Shown piece after piece: positions 6,014-18,640 of a DNA stretch of 18,640 nucleotides. The position numbers and the translations under genes are program-made. How positions within the stretch are numbered: position 1 is the first letter of the stretch; each line of letters starts with the position of its first letter. The stretch comes from JAOUEE01 sp051011595 (GTDB lineage Bacteria > Actinomycetota > Acidimicrobiia > Acidimicrobiales > SHLQ01): positions 1-18,640 of the forward strand of contig JBPCTQ010000326.1 in NCBI GenBank assembly GCA_051011595.1. Reading direction: 5' to 3'. The notes under the pieces are model-generated. The model worked only from the letters and a program-made list of their open reading frames with translations. It had not been told where the DNA came from and did not search any database.

Positions 6014-6043
6014 TTGTTCTTGGTGCGCCGCGCGCACTAGTCT
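6014..6043 (+). promoter_or_regulatory. Candidate rpoB promoter P2
   Basis: TTGTTC (6014-6019) and TAGTCT (6038-6043) are separated by 18 nt. The -10 fits TAnnnT, and the element lies about 115 nt before the rpoB start. Together with the upstream TTGACC/TACCCT pair it suggests two start sites for rpoBC, as is common for this operon in actinobacteria. Confidence 0.45.
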
Positions 6044-6072
6044 GACTGCGTCGTGCCGCGTGTCGTTCCTAT

Positions 6073-6090
6073 TTTGCGTTTTGGCGCAAA
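6073..6090 (+). other. AT-rich hairpin in the rpoB 5' leader
   Basis: TTTGCG (6073-6078) pairs with CGCAAA (6085-6090) across a TTTTGG loop. The stretch is conspicuously T/A-rich for this G+C-rich window. It lies downstream of both candidate promoters and 68 nt before the start codon, so it would be in the untranslated leader. Role unknown. Confidence 0.4.
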
Positions 6091-6158
6091 TGTTGGCGGT
6101 CTTCGCGCGTGTGCGGTCGTGCCTGGCCAAACCTCTGCCTGCTCGCTAGGAGCCGTCT

Positions 6159-9758
<3,600 letters not shown>

Positions 9759-9823
9759 TCTTGTCCCCCCTATTGCACCCGAATCCACCCACTGCCCGCT
9801 CGACGAGCTTCTCGAGGTAACCC

Positions 9824-13747
<3,924 letters not shown>

Positions 13748-13810
13748 GCGGGTCTCGGGTCGCGACGGCGTTCACCTCCGGTGGCCGCCTCCCGGGTCCC
13801 GAATCAACAC

Positions 13811-13848
13811 GACGGCGATCAGTGGTCGAACATGACCGCTGATTCGTC
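13811..13848. terminator. Probable bidirectional terminator after rpoC
   Basis: A 10-bp stem with one G.U (13818-13827 with 13834-13843) has a GAACAT loop and is extended by GACG/CGTC (13811-13814 with 13845-13848) across a small internal loop. It sits between the rpoC stop and the stop of the convergent sulfotransferase gene, where it can serve both. There is no pronounced T-run on either side. Confidence 0.55.
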
Positions 13849-13864
13849 GCGCCCGAGATGGTGG

Positions 13865-14788
13865 TCAGCGAACGCCGGTGCTGTCGAGTGTCTGCTCGAT
13901 GAGCTTGACCTGATCGTCGGTGAGCCGCTTCTTCCACCGATCGCGCTGTTCGGAGCGCTTCCGGCGGGTGGCGTAGCCCGCACCCTCGCGGTCGGTGGCC
14001 ACCACCGCGGCGCCGACTTTGGCGTTCCAGGTGAGGCCGGCGTGGTGGTACAGCCGCTCGAGCTCGGCGAGCGGGTCGTCGCACAACTGCTCGTGATGAA
14101 CGGTCAACCACTCCGGATGGGCTCGGCTCATGGCCTCGACCTGGTGGTCGAGCAGGGCGTAGGCCCACGCGGTGTCGACGGTTGGTTCGTGACGAGCGGG
14201 TGGGACCAGCCCGGCCGGCTCGACCACTCGTTCCATCACTCCGGGATCACCCTCGTAGCGGGGCACCGACCAACCCAGGCCCAACCAGCTGGCCACTGCG
14301 TTGCGAGGATCACGGCGGACCAGCACCACCCGATCGAAGTGTTCGGCCACGAACTCCAGCGAGAAGTTGGCGTGCACGGTCTTCACCACCACCGGGCGGC
14401 TGTCGGAGCGGGGTTTGGCTTTGGGTGCGGCCGCCAACACATGCAGCGCCGCTTCGTGGCGCAAGGCGCCGTTGCCGATCACCAAGCGGTCGACCACCCG
14501 GGTGCCCACCGCCTTCAGCGCCGCCTTCCGGGCGTAGATGCCGGGTTTGGCCCGGTTGTCGGCCCCTTGGGAGGCCGCCACCCACAAGGCTCGGTACTGC
14601 AGCGCTCCGTCACCGTCGGCGATGACCGGTTGGCGTCCCCGTCCGGCCTTGGCCACCACCGCCGAGGGCCAGAGCCGATGGTTGTCGGGTTCGTGGACCG
14701 ACCACACCGGCTCGCCCGCGGCCAACAGTTCGGCCACCCACGTGGTGCCCGAGCGAGGTGGTCCAGCGACGAGGATTCTGGCGCCCAA
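13865..14788 (-). CDS. PAPS-dependent sulfotransferase family protein
   Basis: This 307-residue protein shows both PAPS-contacting motifs of the sulfotransferase fold: the P-loop-like 5'-phosphosulfate loop GPPRSGTTW (residues 9-17) near the N terminus, and the 3'-phosphate motif VVLVRRDPRNAVASW (154-168). Such enzymes transfer sulfate from PAPS to a hydroxyl or amine; here a glycan or lipid acceptor is likely from context, but the acceptor is not known. No signal peptide or membrane helix is seen, suggesting a cytoplasmic enzyme. TTG at 14788 is chosen because GAAAGGA (revcomp of 14794-14800) lies 5 nt upstream and the family motif begins at residue 9. The open frame extends to 15466, but that would run deep into the divergent flippase gene. 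Confidence 0.85.
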   Translation of the reverse strand: MGARILVAGPPRSGTTWVAELLAAGEPVWSVHEPDNHRLWPSAVVAKAGRGRQPVIADGDGALQYRALWVAASQGADNRAKPGIYARKAALKAVGTRVVDRLVIGNGALRHEAALHVLAAAPKAKPRSDSRPVVVKTVHANFSLEFVAEHFDRVVLVRRDPRNAVASWLGLGWSVPRYEGDPGVMERVVEPAGLVPPARHEPTVDTAWAYALLDHQVEAMSRAHPEWLTVHHEQLCDDPLAELERLYHHAGLTWNAKVGAAVVATDREGAGYATRRKRSEQRDRWKKRLTDDQVKLIEQTLDSTGVR

Positions 14789-14859
14789 GGCGGTCCTTTC
14801 TCGGGATCGGTGCCGACGGTCGACAACTCCACTTCTGATCGGCGGGACCGACGTGGGTG

Positions 14860-14887
14860 TTGAACGAATGTCGGATTCATCCACTAT
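14860..14887 (+). promoter_or_regulatory. Weak candidate promoter in the divergent region
   Basis: The 79-bp gap between the divergent sulfotransferase and flippase starts must hold promoters for both. On the + strand TTGAAC (14860-14865) and CACTAT (14882-14887) have a 16-nt spacer. However, they overlap both candidate ATG starts of the flippase (14868, 14886), so either this is not the promoter or the real start is further downstream. No better + strand pair is visible. Confidence 0.2.
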
Positions 14888-16376
14888 GCCTGCCTCAGCC
14901 ACCAGTTCCGGTCGCGTCGAGCGGCTCGGCCGATCCAACCGGGCCACCCTGCTCGGATCGATGGTGTCGGCCGCACTCGGCTTCGCCTTGTTGTTGGTGC
15001 TCACCAACGGGCTCGGGGCCGACGACGCCGGCATCGTCTTGATCGCTGTGGCCGCGGCCAACATCGCCATCGGTGCGGCGCTGCTGGGTACCGACGCCTC
15101 GCTGGTGCGGTTCATCGCATCGGCCACCCGGGCCGGCCATCCCGAGCAGTCCCGGCGGCTCACGCTCGTCGGCGCCGCTCCGGTCGCCGTGGCCGGGGTG
15201 GTGCTCGCGGCGGTCGGGTGGTGGAGCGCGGAACCGTTGGCCGAGCTGATGGTCGACGGCGCGGTGGGGGACGAGCACGTCGACAGCATGCGGGTGGCGG
15301 CGCTGCTGGTGCCCGTCGGTGCGCTGTCGTTGTCGTTGCTGGCGGCCACCCGGGGTACCGGTTCCATGATCCCGACGGTCTGGTTCGACCAGATCGTGCG
15401 GCCCGTGGCCCAGACGGCTCTGCTGATCGCCGTGGTGGTGGGGTCCTTCTCCGTGCCGGCGGCCACGGGCGCCTGGTTGGGTCCGTTCGTGCTGTCCCTG
15501 CTGGGTGCCCTCGTGTGGTTGGGCCGCTACCTTCCACCCGGATCTTCCGACGGGGTCGATGCCGGTGCGTTCTGGCGCTTCTCCATCCCCCAGGCCGGAA
15601 CCGGTCTGTTGCGGGTGATGATCCGCTGGGTCGACACCCTGGTGGTCGGTGCGCTGCTCGGTGTCCGGGCTGCGGCGATCTACACCGCCGCCACCCGTTT
15701 GTTGAAGCTCGGTTCCATCGTCAACCAGGCGGTGTTCCGGGCCGCCGCGCCCCAGATCGCCGAGGAGTTGAGTGTCGATGATCGGGCCGGGGCCCAGTCG
15801 ATCTATCGCACCTCGGCCAACTGGTTGGTGCTGGCCACCTGGCCGCTCTATCTCGGGTGTCTGGTCTACGCCCCCACCGTGCTGTCGGTGTTCGGGGACG
15901 AGTTCACCGAAGGGGCGCCGGCGGTGCGGATCCTGGCCGCCGCCCTGTTGGTGGCCGCCGCCTGTGGCCCGGTGGAGTCGGTCCTCGTGATGAGCGGGCG
16001 CAGCGGACTCAACCTCGCCAACAACACCGTGGCCCTGGCCGCCAACGTCGGGTTCGGGCTACTGCTCATTCCCCACTGGGGTCTGGAGGGTGCAGCTGTG
16101 GCGTGGGCCATCAGTGTCGGTCTCACCAATCTGTTGCCCCTGGCCCAGGTCGCTCGCAAGCTGTCGATCACACCCTTCGATGGGGTGATGGTGCGCACGA
16201 TGCTCGGCCTGGGTGTGGCGTTCGGGGCCGCCGCGTTGATCGTGGCCCTGCTCGGCGACGGTTGGCTGGGATTGGTCGTGAGCGGAGGGGTTGCGGCGAT
16301 CATTGCTGCCGCTGATATCTGGCGGCGTCGTGGTGAACTGGCTCTTCGGGAGTTGATCGCCGGCGAGGCGGCGTAA
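14868..16376 (+). CDS. Polysaccharide flippase of the MOP superfamily (Wzx-like)
   Basis: This very hydrophobic 502-residue protein has about 12-14 predicted membrane spans distributed along its length, for example near 27-47, 54-73, 102-118, 142-160, 178-195, 201-218, 318-343, 354-373, 388-402, 405-424, 446-463 and 465-481. The pattern matches Wzx/oligosaccharide-repeat-unit flippases, which move undecaprenyl-linked glycan units across the cytoplasmic membrane. Family-like features include the N-terminal LLGSMVSAALGFALLLVLTNGLG, the GTDASLVRFIA segment, the central FWRFSIPQAGTGLLRVMIRWVDTLVVGALLG and YTAATRLLKLGSIVNQAVF. ATG 14868 gives the fuller N terminus; ATG 14886 (496 residues) is equally possible, and neither has a clear Shine-Dalgarno. 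It precedes a Wzz-like gene by 73 nt on the same strand. Confidence 0.85.
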   Translation: MSDSSTMPASATSSGRVERLGRSNRATLLGSMVSAALGFALLLVLTNGLGADDAGIVLIAVAAANIAIGAALLGTDASLVRFIASATRAGHPEQSRRLTLVGAAPVAVAGVVLAAVGWWSAEPLAELMVDGAVGDEHVDSMRVAALLVPVGALSLSLLAATRGTGSMIPTVWFDQIVRPVAQTALLIAVVVGSFSVPAATGAWLGPFVLSLLGALVWLGRYLPPGSSDGVDAGAFWRFSIPQAGTGLLRVMIRWVDTLVVGALLGVRAAAIYTAATRLLKLGSIVNQAVFRAAAPQIAEELSVDDRAGAQSIYRTSANWLVLATWPLYLGCLVYAPTVLSVFGDEFTEGAPAVRILAAALLVAAACGPVESVLVMSGRSGLNLANNTVALAANVGFGLLLIPHWGLEGAAVAWAISVGLTNLLPLAQVARKLSITPFDGVMVRTMLGLGVAFGAAALIVALLGDGWLGLVVSGGVAAIIAAADIWRRRGELALRELIAGEAA

Positions 16377-16420
16377 CCATGGCCCTCACATTCATGTTCG
16401 GCACGTCGATTGGCAGCGTT

Positions 16421-16449
16421 GGAGGCCCGCGTCTTCTCGCGGGTTGTGT
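16421..16449 (+). promoter_or_regulatory. Hairpin-bridged ribosome binding site of the Wzz-like gene
   Basis: GGAGG (16421-16425) is the only good Shine-Dalgarno before the ATG at 16450, but lies 24 nt away. Immediately between them is a perfect inverted repeat, CCCGCG (16426-16431) and CGCGGG (16438-16443), with loop TCTTCT. When folded, only TTGTGT separates the stem base from the ATG, restoring a spacing of about 6 nt. Confidence 0.55.
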
Positions 16450-18057
16450 ATGAACGACGATCTCGACCTCAACTACTACACGGCTGCCCTGCGCCGTCGT
16501 TGGTGGTTGGTGGGTCTCATCGCCGTGGTGTTCGCTTTCATCACGCTGGCCGTCCTTCCGGCCGAGAAGACCGAATTCGAGTCCCAGACCACGGTGCTGG
16601 TGAGCCCGTTCTCGGTCGACAACGTCGAGGGTTCGGGTCCCCAGGAACAGATCCAGGTCCTCACCGAGGTGGCCATCGCCAGCTCCGACGGTGTGCTGCA
16701 GGCGTCGGCCGCCGAGGCCGGCGTCGAACGCACGATCAGCGACCTCGACGATCGGCTCGAAGTCATCGCCGAGGAGGACTCCGAGGTGTTGGTGCTGGCG
16801 TACCTGGCTCCAACCGCCGAAGAGGCCGAGGCCATGTCGGCCGCCATCGCCTCCAACTATCTCGACGCCCGCCGCCTCGACGCCCAGAGCGAGATCGACG
16901 AGCGGGTCGCCCTCTATGACCGAGAGCTCGGCGTGGCGACGTCACGCCTGGATCAAGCCGTCGAACAGTCGGTGGGGGCGAGGCCTGGGTCGGCCGAGCA
17001 GGCTCTGGCCCAGTCGGCCGTCGCCCGCTACAGCGACCAGATCGGCGATCTCGAGAGCCGGGCCGATCGGTTGCGCACCGTCGTGCCCGACGTGGGCGAA
17101 GAGCTCGGTGCCGCGTCCGACGCGGTGGCCCGCACGGCCGGTGTCGATCGGCTGACGGCGGCGGCCGCGGCCGTCATCTTGGGCATCATCCTGGGGCTGG
17201 GTGCCGCGCTGCTGGTCGACCGATTCGATCGTCGGCTCCGGTCGGTGGAGACCATCGAAGAAGAGCTCGAGACCGACGTGTTGGGGGAGATCCCCAAGAT
17301 CGCCGACGAGACTCCCGAGCTGGTGGCGGCCATGCGGGCCCAGACGGTGGGGGCCGACGCCTTTCGTCGCTTCGGCGCGGCCGTGCAGGCCAGCGGCGAC
17401 GATGTGACCTCGGTGCTCATCACCAGTGCCAGTGACCGCGAGGGCCGCACCACCACCGCCATCAACACCGCCATCGCCCTGCAACAGGCCGGGCGTCGGG
17501 TGTACCTGGTGAGCGGCGACCGGCGGAACCCCGAGATCGATCGGATCTTCGGGCTCACCACCAAGGCCGGTCTCGATCAGTACTTCCGGGGCCACATCAG
17601 CGAGGCCGACGCCCAGAACCTGTTGGCTGATGCCTCCCCCCGGCTCGGTATGCGGGTGGTGGCCAGTGGCACGGTGCAGGGCAGTGTTCCCCAGCCGCTG
17701 TCGGCCGAAGGGGTCAAGGCCCTTCTCACCGTGGCCCGACAACAGGACGCCGTTGTGGTGTTCGACGCGCCGCCGGCCACCAGTCACGCCGACGGTCTGG
17801 GCCTGGCCGCGCTCTGTGATCGCACCTTTGTGGTCGTCGACAAGGGTCGCTCCCGACGGTCGACGCTGCAGACCCTGCGCTCGCAGTTGCGCCACGTGCA
17901 CGCCCATGTGGGTGGCGCCATCACCATTCAGACCGGCCGGTGGCGAGCCAAAAACCCCACCGGGGGACCCACCGAGTGGGCCTACGACGTGTTGGGCGGG
18001 TCCACACCTGTCGACACCGACTGGGGTTCGGCCCAGGCCCCGGGATCGACCGGATGA
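16450..18057 (+). CDS. Wzz-domain chain-length regulator fused to a degenerate BY-kinase domain
   Basis: This 535-residue protein has a Wzz/polysaccharide co-polymerase layout: a short cytoplasmic N terminus with YYTAALRRRWWL, TM1 at about 18-36, a mostly alpha-helical extracytoplasmic part at 37-234, and TM2 at about 235-256. A cytoplasmic P-loop-ATPase-like domain follows, resembling bacterial tyrosine kinases (Wzc/CapAB type). Its motifs are altered: the Walker A region SASDREGRTTTA (326-337) has R333 where the family has the nucleotide-binding Lys, and the Walker A' region reads VSGDRRNP, where DADLRRP is usual (the first Asp is Ser355). Walker B is kept (VVVFDAPP, D439). The C-terminal tail has one Tyr (Y512) and no tyrosine cluster. 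ATG 16450 is chosen over TTG 16444. The next gene overlaps by 4 nt. Confidence 0.83.
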   Translation: MNDDLDLNYYTAALRRRWWLVGLIAVVFAFITLAVLPAEKTEFESQTTVLVSPFSVDNVEGSGPQEQIQVLTEVAIASSDGVLQASAAEAGVERTISDLDDRLEVIAEEDSEVLVLAYLAPTAEEAEAMSAAIASNYLDARRLDAQSEIDERVALYDRELGVATSRLDQAVEQSVGARPGSAEQALAQSAVARYSDQIGDLESRADRLRTVVPDVGEELGAASDAVARTAGVDRLTAAAAAVILGIILGLGAALLVDRFDRRLRSVETIEEELETDVLGEIPKIADETPELVAAMRAQTVGADAFRRFGAAVQASGDDVTSVLITSASDREGRTTTAINTAIALQQAGRRVYLVSGDRRNPEIDRIFGLTTKAGLDQYFRGHISEADAQNLLADASPRLGMRVVASGTVQGSVPQPLSAEGVKALLTVARQQDAVVVFDAPPATSHADGLGLAALCDRTFVVVDKGRSRRSTLQTLRSQLRHVHAHVGGAITIQTGRWRAKNPTGGPTEWAYDVLGGSTPVDTDWGSAQAPGSTG

Positions 18058-18640
18058 CCGGCGGTCTCCCCGCCCCGGCCGAGACCGACCGGACCGCAGA
18101 CAGCGATCACGACCGACTCACTCGACTGGTCTACATCGGTGGGGTCGGTCGGTCGGGCAGCACGCTGCTCAACGATCTGCTCGGCCAACACCAAGATGTC
18201 GTCGCCGTCGGTGAGCTGGTCCACCTCTTCGAACGGGGTCTGGTCGAGAACAATCTGTGCGGGTGCGGCCGGCGTTTCGCCGACTGCCCGTTCTGGTCGG
18301 CAGTGGGTACCCACATCGGTGGGGGATGGGACGAGGCCGCCGGGCACGAGTACATCGAGCTCAAACAACAGGTCGACCGCAATCGGTACTCGCTGTCACT
18401 GCTGTCGCCGATGCATCTGCCTCGCTTCCGGCGGGCTCTGACCCGGTACGGCGGCCGCTACGAGACGTTGATCGACACGATTGGTGCCGAGGCGGGCACC
18501 CCAGTGGTGGTCGACTCGACCAAACAGATCTCCACCGCCCTGTTGCTGCGGCGACTCCGTGTCGACCTGCGCATCGTTCATCTGGTTCGTGACAGCCGGG
18601 GGGTGGCCTTTTCGTGGACCAAGGAGAAGCGCAAGGTCGA
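18054..18640 (+). CDS. Second sulfotransferase family protein (3' end beyond the window)
   Basis: The start ATG (18054) overlaps the upstream TGA as ATGA, implying translational coupling to the Wzz-like gene. The frame stays open to the window end, giving 195 codons. It shows the 5'-phosphosulfate loop IGGVGRSGSTLLNDLL (28-43), a conserved LCGCGRRFADCPFW block (68-81) common in this sulfotransferase family, VVVDSTKQIS (151-160), and the 3'-phosphate motif IVHLVRDSRGVAFSW (174-188). It is probably cytoplasmic and PAPS-dependent, sulfating a glycan or lipid precursor handled by the neighbouring flippase; the acceptor is inferred only from context. It differs clearly in sequence from the other sulfotransferase, so the two are not recent duplicates. 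Confidence 0.87.
   Translation, partial: MTGGLPAPAETDRTADSDHDRLTRLVYIGGVGRSGSTLLNDLLGQHQDVVAVGELVHLFERGLVENNLCGCGRRFADCPFWSAVGTHIGGGWDEAAGHEYIELKQQVDRNRYSLSLLSPMHLPRFRRALTRYGGRYETLIDTIGAEAGTPVVVDSTKQISTALLLRRLRVDLRIVHLVRDSRGVAFSWTKEKRKV

Noticed and set aside
13748..13810. Weak G/C inverted repeat (CGGGTCTCGGG versus CCCGGGTCCCG) directly after rpoC as the terminator
   Set aside because: Two mismatches in eleven and a long loop; the hairpin at 13811-13848 is far better.
14789..15466. Long N-terminal extension of the minus-strand sulfotransferase up to 15466
   Set aside because: It would overlap the flippase by 600 bp, encodes Ser/Ala/Thr-rich shadow sequence, and the TTG at 14788 has a well-placed GAAAGGA and puts the PAPS loop at the usual N-terminal position.
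16410..16919. 169-codon + strand frame starting TTG 16410 near GGAGG
   Set aside because: It runs in another frame through the Wzz-like gene and is Arg/Gly-rich with no recognisable domain; the Wzz frame has clear membrane segments and family motifs.

Overview
The window is high-G+C DNA carrying the core transcription/translation cluster of an actinobacterium. The decisive clue is RpoC, which contains the charged, coiled-coil insertion after the N-terminal zinc site that is characteristic of actinobacterial beta-prime subunits; its flanking blocks match mycobacterial RpoC closely by eye. GTG and TTG starts, TAnnnT -10 hexamers and actinobacterial-type SecE/NusG agree with this. The sulfotransferases, acidic protein tails and overall style suggest Acidimicrobiia or a related marine lineage, but that narrower placement is an inference.

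Region 1 (1-4471, + strand): a short C-terminal gene fragment, tRNA-Trp(CCA), then secE-nusG-rplK-rplA-rplJ-rplL. The genes are separated by structured leaders, including probable L1 (before rplK) and L10 (before rplJ) autoregulatory regions. NusG has a roughly 125-residue acidic N-terminal extension built in part from a 60-bp tandem repeat, and L10 has a roughly 110-residue acidic C-terminal tail with its own internal repeats.

Region 2 (4472-6158): a strong bidirectional hairpin terminator ends rplL. An exported SGNH-type hydrolase on the opposite strand, with two copies of a C-terminal module, separates rplJL from rpoBC. A 275-bp divergent intergenic region then carries two candidate promoters for rpoB.

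Region 3 (6159-13747, + strand): rpoB and rpoC. RpoB has an unaltered rifampicin-binding region. RpoC keeps the first zinc site and the catalytic NADFDGD loop, but all four cysteines of the second, normally near-universal, zinc site are replaced (P891, D969, S976, A979). This is the most striking protein-level anomaly in the window.

Region 4 (13748-18640): a bidirectional hairpin separates rpoC from what looks like part of a cell-surface polysaccharide locus. It comprises a PAPS-type sulfotransferase (- strand), then divergently a MOP-family flippase, a Wzz/BY-kinase fusion whose kinase motifs are degenerate, and a second sulfotransferase that overlaps it by 4 nt and runs off the window. Together these suggest export, chain-length control and sulfation of an extracellular glycan. 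The Wzz gene has an unusual start region in which a perfect 18-nt hairpin sits between the GGAGG and the ATG.
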